NCBI GenBank assembly: GCA_009993605.1
Contig: JAACTB010000009.1
Location: 212,883-276,882, forward strand
DNA length: 64,000 nucleotides
Direction of reading: 5' to 3'
DNA from: Erythrobacter sp.
GTDB lineage: Bacteria; Pseudomonadota; Alphaproteobacteria; Sphingomonadales; Sphingomonadaceae
This document shows positions 1 to 10,554 of this stretch, piece after piece. The notes beneath the pieces were generated by a model. That model searched no databases. It was not told where the DNA came from and saw nothing but the letters and a program-made list of their open reading frames with translations. A program made the position numbers and the translations under genes. Position 1 is the stretch's first letter. Each line of letters starts with the position of its first letter.

Positions 1-252
1 CCCGCCACGCATGGCTTCGATCTGGTGCTGTGCCGCAACGTGATGCTGTATTTCGACGCGCCAAAGCGCGCCGAGGGCTTTACGCGGCTGGCCCAGGGCA
101 TGGCGCTCGACGGGTGGCTGATGCTCGGCTCGGGCGAGACTGTGCTTGGCCAGACGCCTCTGTTCGAAACCTCGGACGAGGGCCCCGCCCTCTATCGCCG
201 CGTTACGGCACCCGTTTCGCAGGAGTGCGCGCGCGATGCGATGGTCGGCTGA
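1..252 (+). CDS. cheR: CheR chemotaxis methyltransferase, 3' fragment
   Basis: This is the C-terminal part of a CheR-type SAM-dependent methyltransferase, which methylates glutamates of chemoreceptors. The reading frame is open from base 1, so the start lies outside the window. The visible motif FDLVLCRNVMLYFD is the characteristic CheR segment with the conserved CRN. The following GSGE and PLF residues also fit the family's C-terminal end. The neighbouring receptors and flagellar genes agree with a chemotaxis role. Only about 83 residues are visible, so the N-terminal domain cannot be assessed. Confidence 0.82.
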   Translation, partial: PATHGFDLVLCRNVMLYFDAPKRAEGFTRLAQGMALDGWLMLGSGETVLGQTPLFETSDEGPALYRRVTAPVSQECARDAMVG

Positions 253-405
253 CGCCGCAGCGGCGCGCCGCCCCTCAATCACAATCGCCGAACGCGGATC
301 GCACGCTCGCGGTCACGGTAAATCGCCGCTTAACGTCTTTTTAGCGCCTGCTCCCATACAGCTGGCGCCGGTCGCGTTCTGCGGCCCAGCCGGACGAGGA
401 ATCGC

Positions 406-2004
406 GTGAACAGCTTGCAGGGGAGATCAGCGGGCGTAGCGCAGGCCGGACGGCCGGTCGTTCGCGCGCTCGCCTCGTTCCTGCCGCTCGTCTGCATCGC
501 CGTACTGACAGTCGCGATCGCCTTCGCCTATGCCATTTCGGCTGCGCATACGCCCGGGGCGGGATTGCCGAGCTGGATCCTCGTGGCAGGCGGGATCGTC
601 CAGGCCCTGATTCTGATCGCCCTCGCTCCGCTGTCGCTGCGACATGCCCGCAAGCTCGAACGCTTCGCGCTGCGCGACGATCTGACCGGGCTTGCAAACC
701 GCGCAGGCCTCCATTCCGACTATGCGGAGATTGCGGCCCATGCCAGCGGGCCGGAAGAGGTTGCCCTCGCCCTCATCGATCTCGACGGGTTTCTGAGCGT
801 CAACGATCGCCACGGCCATGCCGTCGGCGACAGGCTGCTCTGCGAAGCCGCCCGGATCATCGGCGATCTGTGCGGCGAAGAGGCGCGGATCTATCGCCTG
901 GGGGGTGACGAATTCGCTCTGATCAAGGCCGGTCCGCTGGCCGCCACTCTGATCGAGGGCATGGCGCGCAATATCGTCGACAGGCTGTCGAAGCCGGTTC
1001 AGGTCGATGGACTGCGCCTCACCGTCGGGGCGAGCATCGGCCTAGCGCGCATGAGCGCGAGCGGCGATCATTCGAGTTCCGAATTGCTGCGCCGCGCCGA
1101 TGTCGCCCTGTTCGAATCGAAATGCGGCGGGAAGGGCCGCTGCACCTGGTTCGATATGCAGTCCGACATCTCCCGCGAGGAAACGCGGGTGATGGAAGAG
1201 GAATTGCGTAATGCCCTCGCACGCGAACAATTCCGACTGAACTACCAGCCCCTCGTCGATTGCTACACCCAGCGGATAGTCGGGGTCGAGGCGCTGCTGC
1301 GCTGGAACCGGCCCGATGGCGAACGGATCGAGACCAGCCGCTTCGTCTCCGTCGCCGAACAATCGGGGCTGATCGATCCGCTCGGCCTCTGGGTGCTGCG
1401 CCGTGCCTGTGTCGATGCGCTCGACTGGAATGGCATCAAGCTGTCGGTCAACCTCTCGCCGGTCCAGCTGAAGAACCCGGAATTTCCAATCCAGCTGGGC
1501 CACATCCTCGAGGAAACCGGCTTCGCGCCCGAACGGCTGGAGCTGGAGATCACCGAGAACTGCCTGGTCGTCAATCCGGTGGTCGCCGAACGCTGCCTGT
1601 CGGTGATCAGGGGGTTCGGCGTCAGCGTGGTGCTCGACGATTTCGGGACGGGCTACGCCTCGATCGGGTTCCTGCGCCGCTTCCGCTTCGAAAAGCTCAA
1701 GATCGATCGCAGCCTCGTGACCCAGGCCGATACCGATGACGGCAGTCGCGCGATGATGCTGTCTTCGATCACGGTGGCGCGCGCGATGAAGATGGATGTG
1801 ACGGCGGAGGGTGTGGAAACCCGCGAACAGGCCGATATGGTCCGCGCCGCGGGCTGCGATCAGATCCAGGGCTGGCTCTATTTCAAGGCGATGCCCGCCG
1901 AAGCGATCCCCCAACATCTCGACAAGGTCGCCCAGTTCGCGGACGCCCCTCTCCTCGACGGTCTCCCGCAGTCCGTCGAAAAACCTGAAAGCAAAGTTGC
2001 ATGA
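406..2004 (+). CDS. Membrane GGDEF-EAL cyclic-di-GMP turnover protein
   Basis: Predicted bifunctional c-di-GMP synthase/phosphodiesterase of 532 residues. Two membrane segments (about 25-47 and 56-78) are followed by a GGDEF domain with an intact GGDEF motif at 166-170. No RxxD inhibitory site is seen at the expected place before it (the residues are GEEA). The EAL domain keeps EAL at 295-297, the ELEITEN strand and DDFGTG at 411-416, so phosphodiesterase activity looks possible. The GTG start at 406 has a GAGGA ribosome site five bases upstream. The stop overlaps the next receptor gene by four bases (ATGA), so the two are probably translationally coupled. Which activity dominates cannot be told from sequence. 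Confidence 0.9.
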   Translation: MNSLQGRSAGVAQAGRPVVRALASFLPLVCIAVLTVAIAFAYAISAAHTPGAGLPSWILVAGGIVQALILIALAPLSLRHARKLERFALRDDLTGLANRAGLHSDYAEIAAHASGPEEVALALIDLDGFLSVNDRHGHAVGDRLLCEAARIIGDLCGEEARIYRLGGDEFALIKAGPLAATLIEGMARNIVDRLSKPVQVDGLRLTVGASIGLARMSASGDHSSSELLRRADVALFESKCGGKGRCTWFDMQSDISREETRVMEEELRNALAREQFRLNYQPLVDCYTQRIVGVEALLRWNRPDGERIETSRFVSVAEQSGLIDPLGLWVLRRACVDALDWNGIKLSVNLSPVQLKNPEFPIQLGHILEETGFAPERLELEITENCLVVNPVVAERCLSVIRGFGVSVVLDDFGTGYASIGFLRRFRFEKLKIDRSLVTQADTDDGSRAMMLSSITVARAMKMDVTAEGVETREQADMVRAAGCDQIQGWLYFKAMPAEAIPQHLDKVAQFADAPLLDGLPQSVEKPESKVA

Positions 2005-3854
2005 GCGCGCTTGCCGATCTCACTGGCGATCTGGTCGCCGAAAAGGGCGCACCGGCCCCGGTCGAACTCGCTTCGGACGATCGCGATCCAGTCGCCACGG
2101 GATTGTTCGCACGATTCAAGGCAGAGCTGGAAGATCGCTACCGGCGGCTGTCGGTCGCGCAGAAGATCGGGCGGCTGACGCTTGCCAGCGTCACGGCGAT
2201 CATGCTGACGATCGCCGCCATGGTCGTCGGCGCGACGGTCATGCTCGACATGCGCCAAACCCGCATGGCGATCGCGGAAGCGCAGCTCCTGTCGGCGCGG
2301 ACCGTGACGGATATCGAACGCGCCCAACTATACGGCCAGCGCTTCGCGTTGACGGGGGCGCAGACCGATATGGAGCGCGCGCAAGCCGCCCTGCAGGATG
2401 CGCGCGCAAGCCTGGTCGGACTGGACGACATCGCAATCCGACACGGTTCCGCGCAGCATCCCGCCATCGCAAGTCTCGATGACCAGATCACCGAATTCCA
2501 GGCCGCGTTGGGGACCGTTTCCTCCACATACGGACGATATGGAACGAGTGCCCGGACCCAAGCTCTCGTCGATGCGAACTTCCGCAGCGGAGTGGATCTG
2601 ATCGATCGGGCCGAGACGATCAATGCGGCGCTGGCCGCGATCGGCGCCGAAGCCGATCAGCGATCTTCTGCGGTCATCTGGTGGCTGCTCGTCGGCTTCG
2701 CAGTCAGCGTGACGATCGCGCTCGCACTGATCTTCGCGACCTCCCGTTCGATCATCGCCGATATGTCCGGAACGCTGAACCGCCTGACCGCAAGCGGGCT
2801 CGAATTGTCGAAGGGTAATCTGACAGTCCCTATTCCCGGCTTGCGCCGTAAGGACGAGATCGGACAGATGGCCCGTTCGATGCGGTTATTCGCTCGCGCG
2901 GCCAAGAAGTTCGAAGCCGCGAAGGAAAGCGAGGCCGCGCGCGCAAGGCAAGAGCTCGTCGAACGGGCCGAGATGGAACGCGAGCGCGAAGCGGGGCGCA
3001 AGCAGAAGGAACGGGCCCTGCTCGACCTCGCGCAGACCTTCGAATCCACGGTCGGCCATGTCGTCGGCAGTGTCGCCGCGGCGGTTGATCAGTTGCAGAC
3101 CACCGCCAATCACATGGCCACCACCGCCGACCGTTCGACCGATCGGACCGGACAGGTCGTCGGGGAAATGGACCGCGCCGCCAACGGCGTCGTCGCCGCC
3201 GCCGCCGCGTCCGACGAATTCGCGCTGTCGATCGGCGAGATCGGGCGCCAGGCCGCCCAGTCCGCGGAACTCGCTCGCAAGGCCACCAGCGCCGCCGAAC
3301 AGGCGGACGGGACGATGTCGGAGCTGTCCGCTTCCGCCGAACAGGTCGGGCAGGTCGTCGAACTGATCCAGTCGATCGCCCGGCGCACCAATCTTCTCGC
3401 GCTCAACGCCTCGATCGAAGCGGCGCGCGGGGGCGAGGCGGGGCGCGGCTTCGCCGTGGTCGCCAGCGAGGTCAAGGACCTGGCCAACCAGACCAGCCGA
3501 GCGACGCGCGACATCGCAGACCAGATCCGCGCGATGCAGGACAGCACCGGCGCCAGCGTCACCGCGCTCCGATCGATCGGCGCGCAGATCGCCCAGCTGG
3601 AAACCAGCGCCGTATCCATTGCCAGCGCGGTCGATCAACAGACCCGGGCCGGACAGGAACTGGCCCGCAGCATCGATATCGCCGCGCGCGGGACCGATGC
3701 GGTTTCGGGTCTCGTCGTCGAAGTCAGGGAATCATCGCTGGCGACCGGCAACGCCGCCGCCCAGGTCCTGGCATCGGCCAACGAGCTCGAAGGCCAGGCG
3801 GACATGCTGAGCGGCAAGGTCGACGATTTCCTGGCGCATATCCGCGCCGGATAG
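2001..3854 (+). CDS. Methyl-accepting chemotaxis protein with periplasmic helical domain
   Basis: Transmembrane chemoreceptor of 617 residues that would signal to a CheA/CheW complex. A cytoplasmic N-terminal segment of about 57 residues precedes TM1 (about 58-82). A periplasmic helical domain (about 83-222), TM2 (about 224-246), a HAMP linker and the methyl-accepting coiled-coil follow. The hairpin-tip signature [17 protein letters not shown] is intact. There is no C-terminal CheR/CheB-tethering pentapeptide. The ligand is unknown. The start overlaps the stop of the GGDEF-EAL gene, which links receptor expression to c-di-GMP turnover. Confidence 0.92.
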   Translation: MSALADLTGDLVAEKGAPAPVELASDDRDPVATGLFARFKAELEDRYRRLSVAQKIGRLTLASVTAIMLTIAAMVVGATVMLDMRQTRMAIAEAQLLSARTVTDIERAQLYGQRFALTGAQTDMERAQAALQDARASLVGLDDIAIRHGSAQHPAIASLDDQITEFQAALGTVSSTYGRYGTSARTQALVDANFRSGVDLIDRAETINAALAAIGAEADQRSSAVIWWLLVGFAVSVTIALALIFATSRSIIADMSGTLNRLTASGLELSKGNLTVPIPGLRRKDEIGQMARSMRLFARAAKKFEAAKESEAARARQELVERAEMEREREAGRKQKERALLDLAQTFESTVGHVVGSVAAAVDQLQTTANHMATTADRSTDRTGQVVGEMDRAANGVVAAAAASDEFALSIGEIGRQAAQSAELARKATSAAEQADGTMSELSASAEQVGQVVELIQSIARRTNLLALNASIEAARGGEAGRGFAVVASEVKDLANQTSRATRDIADQIRAMQDSTGASVTALRSIGAQIAQLETSAVSIASAVDQQTRAGQELARSIDIAARGTDAVSGLVVEVRESSLATGNAAAQVLASANELEGQADMLSGKVDDFLAHIRAG

Positions 3855-3915
3855 GAAATCTTAACCACATCGCATTAGCAAGATGCGGTATTTGGTCCTG
3901 AGGAAACAAGCGCTT

Positions 3916-5340
3916 ATGAATGCCTATTCTACGGTTGTCGCGCCCTCGGAGCCTGCTGAAGAAAGCCCGATTGCTTCCGACGTTTCACCTGTCCGCGTAG
4001 ACAGTCTCGCGCAGGAAGAGACGGCCTTGTCGTCCTGGTTCATGCGCCAGTCTCTCCTCGTCAAAGCGAGGATCGCATCGTTCTTCACGCTCGGCGGTGT
4101 GTTCGCCGTGACTTTGGTCGCCCTTCTGGGGTTGAACAGTCCCGCGATCGCCGCCTTCGCCCAGCCCCTGATACTGATCCTGGCCGCGACTGCCTTCATT
4201 CTGGGCTTCAGCGCGCTGCGATTCATCGAACAGCGCATCATCACGCCACTCGGAGACCTGTCCAACGATCTCGCCCGCATGGCGAAGGGGGAGGCGGATG
4301 TTCGCCCCTGGCATACCGAGCGAGCCGACCTGATCGGCGAAATCGCGCGATCGCTGGAAGCCTTCCGCGTTTCGCGCAAGCAACTCGATGACAGCATCGC
4401 CGCTCGCGCCCAGCTGGACGCGGATCGCGAACGCGAGCGCATCGATGCCGACGATCTGGCCCAGAGCGTCAGACAGGAACTCGTCGAGGGTCTTTTGACG
4501 CGCTTCCAGTCTTCGATCGGCGAAGTCGTTCAGAGCGTCGCTGCGTCGTCGACGCAATTGCAGTCGACCGCAAAGGAGATGTCGGCCACTCTCGAAGAGA
4601 CCACCGCGCAGACCGACATGGTCGCACAATCGATGGCCAACGCCCGCGGTGGAACCACTGCCGCTGCCGCCGCATCGGACGAATTCGCCATGTCGATCGG
4701 CGAGATCAGCCGCCAGGCCGCCAGCTCCGCCGAACTGGCGCGCGAGGCGAGCGAAACGGCCGGTCGCGCCGACGAGACCGTCTCGGACCTGCTCTCGTCC
4801 GCCGATCAGATCGGCGAGGTTGTCGGCCTGATCCATTCGATCGCGCGGCGCACCAATCTGCTCGCCCTCAACGCCTCGATCGAGGCGGCGCGCAGCGGCG
4901 AAGCGGGACGCGGCTTCGCCGTCGTGGCGAGCGAGGTCAAGGAACTGGCCGCCCAGACCAGCCGCGCGACCGACAACATCGCGGATCAGATCCGCGCCAT
5001 GCAGGATTCGACCGGAGCCAGCGTCTCCGCGCTGCGCACCATCAACAGCCAGATCAAGCAGCTCGAATCGAGCGCGGTCTCGATCGCCTCCGCCGTCGAT
5101 CAGCAGACCTTGGCGGGCCAGGAACTGGCACGCAGCATCGACACTGCGGCGCGCGGATCGGAAGAAGTCGCCGACCATGTCGAACGCGTCCGCACGAGCG
5201 CGGCCGCGCACGGCATTGCGGCAGGCCAGGTCCTCAGTTCCGCCGACGAGTTGCAAAGCCAGGCCAGCACGCTTCGCACCAAGCTGGACGGCTTCATCAC
5301 GGAAATCCGGGCGAGCGAGGGAAGCCGGCACGCGGCCTGA
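3916..5340 (+). CDS. Methyl-accepting chemotaxis protein with almost no periplasmic domain
   Basis: Second chemoreceptor, 474 residues from the chosen start. I prefer ATG 3916 because a GAGGA lies upstream of it, although the spacing is long. An in-frame ATG at 3883 has no ribosome site. Two hydrophobic segments separated by only about ten residues form a hairpin, followed by HAMP and a full methyl-accepting domain with [17 protein letters not shown]. With virtually no periplasmic loop it probably senses membrane or cytoplasmic cues, as other hairpin-anchored receptors do. Its signalling domain closely resembles that of the preceding receptor, suggesting paralogy. Confidence 0.9.
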   Translation: MNAYSTVVAPSEPAEESPIASDVSPVRVDSLAQEETALSSWFMRQSLLVKARIASFFTLGGVFAVTLVALLGLNSPAIAAFAQPLILILAATAFILGFSALRFIEQRIITPLGDLSNDLARMAKGEADVRPWHTERADLIGEIARSLEAFRVSRKQLDDSIAARAQLDADRERERIDADDLAQSVRQELVEGLLTRFQSSIGEVVQSVAASSTQLQSTAKEMSATLEETTAQTDMVAQSMANARGGTTAAAAASDEFAMSIGEISRQAASSAELAREASETAGRADETVSDLLSSADQIGEVVGLIHSIARRTNLLALNASIEAARSGEAGRGFAVVASEVKELAAQTSRATDNIADQIRAMQDSTGASVSALRTINSQIKQLESSAVSIASAVDQQTLAGQELARSIDTAARGSEEVADHVERVRTSAAAHGIAAGQVLSSADELQSQASTLRTKLDGFITEIRASEGSRHAA

Positions 5341-5379
5341 CCTTCCCTCGCCTGTCGGATCAGCGTCGGTTCCGGGCGA

Positions 5380-8300
5380 TCATTCCCACCAGTAAGGCAG
5401 GCGGCGCGCATCGCCGGTGACGACTTCGTTCATCGTGCGCGCATCGTAGAGGCGGCCTCCCAGCATCACCCGCTCGATATCGTCCGAATTGCGGATATCC
5501 GCGCTCGGATCGGCGGTGAGGATGACGAGATCGGCCAATTTCCCGACCTCGAGGGATCCGATGTCGCGATCCATTCCCAGCGAACGGGCGGATTCGATCG
5601 TACCCGCGCGCAGCGACTGGACCGGGGACATGCCGCCCCGCACGAAGCTCCACAATTCCCAATGGGCGGCGATGCCCGATTGCTGGCCGTGCGCCCCGAT
5701 CGAGACCTTGACGCCCCGCTCCGCGAGCTTCTTCGCTTCGCGCGCGGAATTGTCGTCGACGAAGGCCCAGTCCGGCGCCTTGGTGCGCCGCGCCGTTTCG
5801 GCGAGCAGCATACGCGGCGGGGTGTGGACCAGCAGCGGGTTGTCGAACACGTCGGTCGCCTGCCGCCAATACGGATCGGCGGCGAGCCCGCCATAGGTCA
5901 CGACCAGAGTCGGCGTGTAGTTCGTCTGGCTCTGGCTGAAGAATTGCAGCACGTCGTCATACATCACGTCGACCGGGATGTTGTGCTCCAGCGTCGAATT
6001 GCCGTCCGCGACGAGATTCAGATCCATCCCGAACAGCGATCCGCCCTCGGCAACCACCAGCATGTTCTCCGCCCGCGCGGCGGCGACGACCTGCTGGCGC
6101 TGTTCGCGGCGCGGCTGGTTGTAGTTCTTGACCGAGATTCCACCCTGCGCCTTGATCCGGCGGATATGGGCGAGCGCGTCCTCGTATCCGTCGATCCGGG
6201 CATAGACGCTGGGCGCCTTGGCCCCGTAGATGATCTCGCCGGTCGAGAAGATGCGCGGAGCGAGCAAAGTGCCCGCCTTCTGCCGCTCCGCCGCGGCGAA
6301 GATCGAGCTGGCGCTGGAGGACGGATCGTGGATCGTCGTCACCCCCATGGCCAGTTCCTGCACCGTGGACCAGTTCTGCTGCGGCACCAGATCGCCGACG
6401 CCCTGCGGCCCGTGGGCGTGCGCATCGACGAGGCCGGGCATGATGGTGCGGCCCGCCGCATCGACCATGCGTGCGCCGTTCGGCACCGGCGTGCTCGCAG
6501 CCGGGCCGATCGCCGCGATCCGGTCGCCCTGGATCACGATCGTCCCGTTCTCGATCACGCCCGCATCCTCGCCCGCCATGGTCAGGATACGCGCGCCGGT
6601 GATCGCCACCGTACCTGTCGGCTTGTCAGCGCGCACGGTCCGCGCCAGCGAGAGGCCGGTTTCCGGCGGCACGAAACTTGGCGCGTCCTCCGACGCAGGC
6701 GCGCGGCGGAACATCGCGGCGGTGGTGGCGCGATACATCGTCGGCCCCATCGACCAGTAGACGGTCGATCCGTTATCGGCCCAGCCGACATAATCCGCCC
6801 CGCCCTTGCTGGCCTTGACCACGGGCAGCGAGCTTGCCTTCTCGCCCACCGTCACTGCCTGCCCGCCGGGAAGGATCGGCACGACGAAGACTTCGTAATT
6901 CTGCTTGAAGGCGACATGCTCGCCGGTGGGCGAGACGCGGAAATCGTTGGCGAGATCGCCTTGGGCGTGGACGCGCTTGGCCTCGCCGTTGAAGTCCGTG
7001 GAGAGCAGCTGGAGATTGCCCCCCTCGCGCCCCATCATGAAGATCCGGTCGTTCGCCGCGCCGAACTGGGGCACGCTGTTCCCGCGCGAAACGAGCTGCG
7101 GCGTGCCGCCATTGGCCGAGACGCGATAGACGCCCGGATTCTCCGAAAATTCCGGCGAGGTCAGATAGCCGCCCTCGCGCTTTTCGAACACGATGGTGCG
7201 CCCGTCGGGCGAGAACTGGGGCACGGCGTAATGGCCGCGCATTTCGGTGACGGTGCGCTGATTGCGCCCGTTGGCATCCAGAGTGACGATCTGGCCGAGC
7301 CCTTCGTCGGTCCAGCGGACATAGGCGAGGCGTTCGCCATCGCGCGACCATGCAGGCCAGGCTTCGATCGCCTCCCCATCATTCGTCAAGCGCCGCGCTT
7401 CGCCCCCGGCGGCATTCTTGACGTAGAGCTTTCCAAGGCTTTCGAACACGATCCGGCGGCCATCGGGCGAGAGCGCCGCGAATTTCGGGATCTTGGCTTC
7501 GAAACTGTCGGGCGAGACCGGGATCACCGGATGGGGCGCATCGGCCACGCTGCGCGTGTCGTCGATCGCGAAGGGGATCACCCGCGCTTCGCCTCCCATT
7601 GCCGGGACGCGGCGCAGCTTGCCGCCTGCCCAGAACACGATCTCGCGGCTGTCGGGCGTCCAGTCCATGCCCGGATAGACGCCATAGACCGCCCAGGTCT
7701 CCTGTAGATCGAGATCCAGCGAATCGTAGATCATCCGCTCCTCGCCGCTCGAGAGATCCTTGACCCAAAGCTGGGACTGATCGCGGTCGCGGCGTACGAA
7801 GGAGAGGTACTTGCCATCCGGCGACGGCTGCGGACGGACCGATCCGCCATAGCCGGACACCGCCGTGGTCACCTCGCCCGTCGCCAGATCGTATTTCTCG
7901 ATCTCGAACAGGCTCTGCTGCGAATCCTGCGCATATTCGAAGATCGCGCCGGGGCTGACATTGCGAGTGTAATAGATCGCGCTGCCGTCGGGCGCATAGA
8001 CCGGCTCGCCCAATTCCTTCTGCAAGGCCTCGTTCGCGCGTTCAACCAGCGCGACGCCGCCACCGCCCGAAATGTGATAGAGCCAGACCTCGCCCGTGCC
8101 TGCCGAGCGTTCGGTGGTGAAATGCTTCTTCGCCGCGATATAGCGCCCGTCCGGGCTCCATGTCGGCTGGTTGAGGAGGCGGAAATCCTCCTTCGTGACG
8201 CGCCGTTTGTCCGACCCGTCGGCGTTCATCACCCAGATATTGTCCGCGCCGTTCCGGTCCGAGGTGAAGGCGATGCGGCTGCCATCGGGCGAGAAGCGCG

Positions 8301-8712
8301 GCTGGATTTCCCAGGCGAGACCTTCGGCAATCCGGGTGGGCGTGCCGCCCGAAATCGGCATGGTGTAGATATCGCCGAGCAGCGCGAAGGCGAGCGTGCG
8401 GCCATCGGGCGAGACGTCGACATCGATCCAGGTGCCCTCGTCGGTGCGGATCGGGACCTGGCGGATCGTGGCACCGCGCGGGTTGGTGATGTCCCACTTC
8501 TCCTCGCCCGCGCCGGGCGTGGCCTGCGGAACCGCGGGCGCCGCCTCAACTGCTTCGCCGGTGCCCTGCGCGGGCAGTTCCTCGTCGTTCTGCGAGGCAT
8601 CGACCTCCTGCTCTTCGACCGGGTTCGGCGAAGGCGTCGGCTCTTGCGACTGGGCGAAAGCAGCTTGCGCGACGAACAGGCTGGCAAGGACGGTGGCGAC
8701 GGTGGTTTTCAT
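5380..8712 (-). CDS. Secreted amidohydrolase fused to TolB/PD40-type propeller
   Basis: A protein of 1110 residues with a Sec signal peptide (MKTTVATVLASLFVAQAAFA), so probably periplasmic. After a low-complexity acidic linker, many PD40/TolB-like repeats of the SPDG type (for example FSPDGRTIVF) build beta-propeller blades over about the first two thirds. The last third is an amidohydrolase-like barrel with the metal-site motif DAHAHG and the C-terminal GSLEVGKLADLVIL. The usual later metal ligands look altered: AEGG where AHA is common, and GAHG where GTD is common. The family is known from proteobacteria as presumed secreted peptidase or hydrolase, with substrate unknown. A strong GGGGAGAG ribosome site precedes the start. 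Confidence 0.85.
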   Translation of the reverse strand: MKTTVATVLASLFVAQAAFAQSQEPTPSPNPVEEQEVDASQNDEELPAQGTGEAVEAAPAVPQATPGAGEEKWDITNPRGATIRQVPIRTDEGTWIDVDVSPDGRTLAFALLGDIYTMPISGGTPTRIAEGLAWEIQPRFSPDGSRIAFTSDRNGADNIWVMNADGSDKRRVTKEDFRLLNQPTWSPDGRYIAAKKHFTTERSAGTGEVWLYHISGGGGVALVERANEALQKELGEPVYAPDGSAIYYTRNVSPGAIFEYAQDSQQSLFEIEKYDLATGEVTTAVSGYGGSVRPQPSPDGKYLSFVRRDRDQSQLWVKDLSSGEERMIYDSLDLDLQETWAVYGVYPGMDWTPDSREIVFWAGGKLRRVPAMGGEARVIPFAIDDTRSVADAPHPVIPVSPDSFEAKIPKFAALSPDGRRIVFESLGKLYVKNAAGGEARRLTNDGEAIEAWPAWSRDGERLAYVRWTDEGLGQIVTLDANGRNQRTVTEMRGHYAVPQFSPDGRTIVFEKREGGYLTSPEFSENPGVYRVSANGGTPQLVSRGNSVPQFGAANDRIFMMGREGGNLQLLSTDFNGEAKRVHAQGDLANDFRVSPTGEHVAFKQNYEVFVVPILPGGQAVTVGEKASSLPVVKASKGGADYVGWADNGSTVYWSMGPTMYRATTAAMFRRAPASEDAPSFVPPETGLSLARTVRADKPTGTVAITGARILTMAGEDAGVIENGTIVIQGDRIAAIGPAASTPVPNGARMVDAAGRTIMPGLVDAHAHGPQGVGDLVPQQNWSTVQELAMGVTTIHDPSSSASSIFAAAERQKAGTLLAPRIFSTGEIIYGAKAPSVYARIDGYEDALAHIRRIKAQGGISVKNYNQPRREQRQQVVAAARAENMLVVAEGGSLFGMDLNLVADGNSTLEHNIPVDVMYDDVLQFFSQSQTNYTPTLVVTYGGLAADPYWRQATDVFDNPLLVHTPPRMLLAETARRTKAPDWAFVDDNSAREAKKLAERGVKVSIGAHGQQSGIAAHWELWSFVRGGMSPVQSLRAGTIESARSLGMDRDIGSLEVGKLADLVILTADPSADIRNSDDIERVMLGGRLYDARTMNEVVTGDARRLPYWWE

Positions 8713-8767
8713 GTCTCTCTCCCCTGGGGTTGTCGCCGGTCTAGGCGCAGCGGGAAGAGTTGCAAAG

Positions 8768-9652
8768 TCACTCGTCGATCTGCGCCAACACCTGTTTCGC
8801 GCGGCTCAGGTGCGGGCGATCGAGCATGCCCCTGCGCCAGCCGATCGTGCCCGCGCCGGGATTGTCTTCGAACAATTGCACGATCTCGCGCGCCTCGGCG
8901 ATTTCCTCGTCGCTCGGTGCGAAGGCGCGGTTGATCACGTCGACCTGCGCGGGATGGATTGCCAGCATCCCGCGATAGCCGTCGCGCTTGACCATCCGCG
9001 CGCGTTTCTCGAGGCCATCGAGATCGCGGAAATCACCCATGATCGTTTCGATGGACGTGACGCCGGCGGCCGCCGCGCCCAACAGGCAGAGCGAACGCGC
9101 CAGTTCGAAAACCGGGCGATAGCTGCCGTCATCGTTCATGCTGTCCGCCGCGCCGAGCGAATCGGAAAGGTCCTCCGCCCCCCAACTCATCGCAACGAGC
9201 CGCGGCGAGCCGCGATAGTCGCCGGTCGTGAACATCGCCGCCGCTGTTTCGGTGACCAGCGCCATGACCGGAGTGGAGCCTGGTTCGATCCCGTGGGCGC
9301 GTTCCCGCTCGCCCAGCATGGTATTGAGCTGTTCGACATGGTGGCGCCCCTCGGCCTTGGGGAGGACGATGCCACCCGGACGCGACGGCATGACGGCATC
9401 GAGATCCTCTGCCGTCCATTCGCCGTCCAGCGGATTGACCCGCACCCACAGGCGGTCCCGCTCCGCATCGTTCGCGGCTAGAAATTCCGCGACCATCCTG
9501 CGCGCCTCGGGCTTGTTCGGGATCGCCACCGCGTCTTCGAGGTCGAGGATCACGATATCCGCCGCGCCGGCGCACGCCTTTTCCATCTTGCGGGCACTGT
9601 CGCCCGGCGCGAACAGCCATGAACGCATTTTGGACGAGGCAGGGGCAGGCAT
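8768..9652 (-). CDS. HpcH/HpaI-CitE family CoA-ester lyase/aldolase
   Basis: A TIM-barrel lyase of 294 residues from the CitE/HpcH group, which cleaves CoA thioesters such as malyl-, citramalyl- or citryl-CoA. The family start RSWLFAPGDS and the LDLEDAV strand with its acidic metal ligand are visible. So are RVNPLDG, and ETAAAM carrying the Mg-binding Glu. I start at ATG 9652, which has a GGAGA upstream, rather than the longer frame from 9691. It lies downstream of the amidohydrolase and motB but has no obvious link to either. The substrate cannot be assigned, although the CoA-acid genes near 46-49 kb make a C5 dicarboxyl-CoA substrate conceivable. Confidence 0.85.
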   Translation of the reverse strand: MPAPASSKMRSWLFAPGDSARKMEKACAGAADIVILDLEDAVAIPNKPEARRMVAEFLAANDAERDRLWVRVNPLDGEWTAEDLDAVMPSRPGGIVLPKAEGRHHVEQLNTMLGERERAHGIEPGSTPVMALVTETAAAMFTTGDYRGSPRLVAMSWGAEDLSDSLGAADSMNDDGSYRPVFELARSLCLLGAAAAGVTSIETIMGDFRDLDGLEKRARMVKRDGYRGMLAIHPAQVDVINRAFAPSDEEIAEAREIVQLFEDNPGAGTIGWRRGMLDRPHLSRAKQVLAQIDE

Positions 9653-9725
9653 GGCGGTCTCCGCAGGAATAATGAGAACCGCCGCTATCAAGCGGGGCGG
9701 TCCGTGACCAGCCCGCGCCGGACGC

Positions 9726-10553
9726 TCAGTCGGCGATCACGATCGAGATGCGCCGGTTGCGCGGATCGGAAGGATCGTCCTTGATCAGCGGTTCGGTATC
9801 GGCGACGCCTTCGATCCGGCGGAAGCGAGCATCGGCGACTCCCTGGCGCATCAGCGCCTGGCGCGTCGCCTCGGCCCGGCCTGCCGATAGCGACCAATTG
9901 TTGATCTGGGTGGACTGGCGATATTTCAGCGAATCGGTGTGGCCGCGCACGATGACCTCGCCCATCTCGGGCGCCACGGCCTCCCCGATCAGCGAGAGCA
10001 GGTCGCGCGCATCGGACGTCAAAACAGTGGTACCGAGCGAGAACATCGAGAAATCGGCATCGTCTACGAGATCGATTCGGATCCCCTCGGTCGTGTCGAC
10101 CATGCGGACCTGGCGCATCAGCTTCTTCAGATGTTCCTTCTTCGCCAGCCGTTCCTGCGCGCGGTCCTCGATCCGCTTGATTTTGGCCGCGCCTTCCTTG
10201 GGCCCGCCGGTCGCGTCGCGCGGCACGGTCAGCGCCCTGGTGCCGGTCTGTCCGGCGGCGTGGGGATAATTGTCGACATCGGTCAGCGACGATCCGCCGA
10301 GGATACCGTCCGATCCCGCGCTCTGTTCCTTGGTCTTGACCAGAGTGGGCGTGAAATAGTCGGCAAGGCCCTTGCGCTGGTCCTCGGAGGTCGCACCGAG
10401 CAGCCACATCAACAGGAAGAAGGCCATCATCGCGGTCACGAAATCGGCATAGGCGACCTTCCAGGCGCCGCCGTGATGCCCGCCTGCGACGACGGTTATC
10501 TTCTTGACGATGATGGGGGCGGGATCGTTCCGCCCTGCGGCCTTGCTGGCCAT
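9726..10553 (-). CDS. motB: Flagellar stator protein MotB
   Basis: Stator B subunit of 275 residues. A single TM segment carries the proton-binding Asp37 in the motif WKVAYADFVTAMMAF. A plug/linker region and a C-terminal OmpA-like peptidoglycan-binding domain (VIVRGHTDS and LSAGRAEA) follow. The start lies one base after the motA stop, so motA and motB form a unit. That unit sits 34 bases downstream of flgL, at the end of the flgB operon. Confidence 0.95.
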   Translation of the reverse strand: MASKAAGRNDPAPIIVKKITVVAGGHHGGAWKVAYADFVTAMMAFFLLMWLLGATSEDQRKGLADYFTPTLVKTKEQSAGSDGILGGSSLTDVDNYPHAAGQTGTRALTVPRDATGGPKEGAAKIKRIEDRAQERLAKKEHLKKLMRQVRMVDTTEGIRIDLVDDADFSMFSLGTTVLTSDARDLLSLIGEAVAPEMGEVIVRGHTDSLKYRQSTQINNWSLSAGRAEATRQALMRQGVADARFRRIEGVADTEPLIKDDPSDPRNRRISIVIAD

Positions 10554-10554
10554 T

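Noticed and set aside
5662..7707. Plus-strand frame of 681 codons inside the amidohydrolase gene
   Set aside because: Antisense of a well-supported gene with signal peptide and repeats. No recognisable domain.
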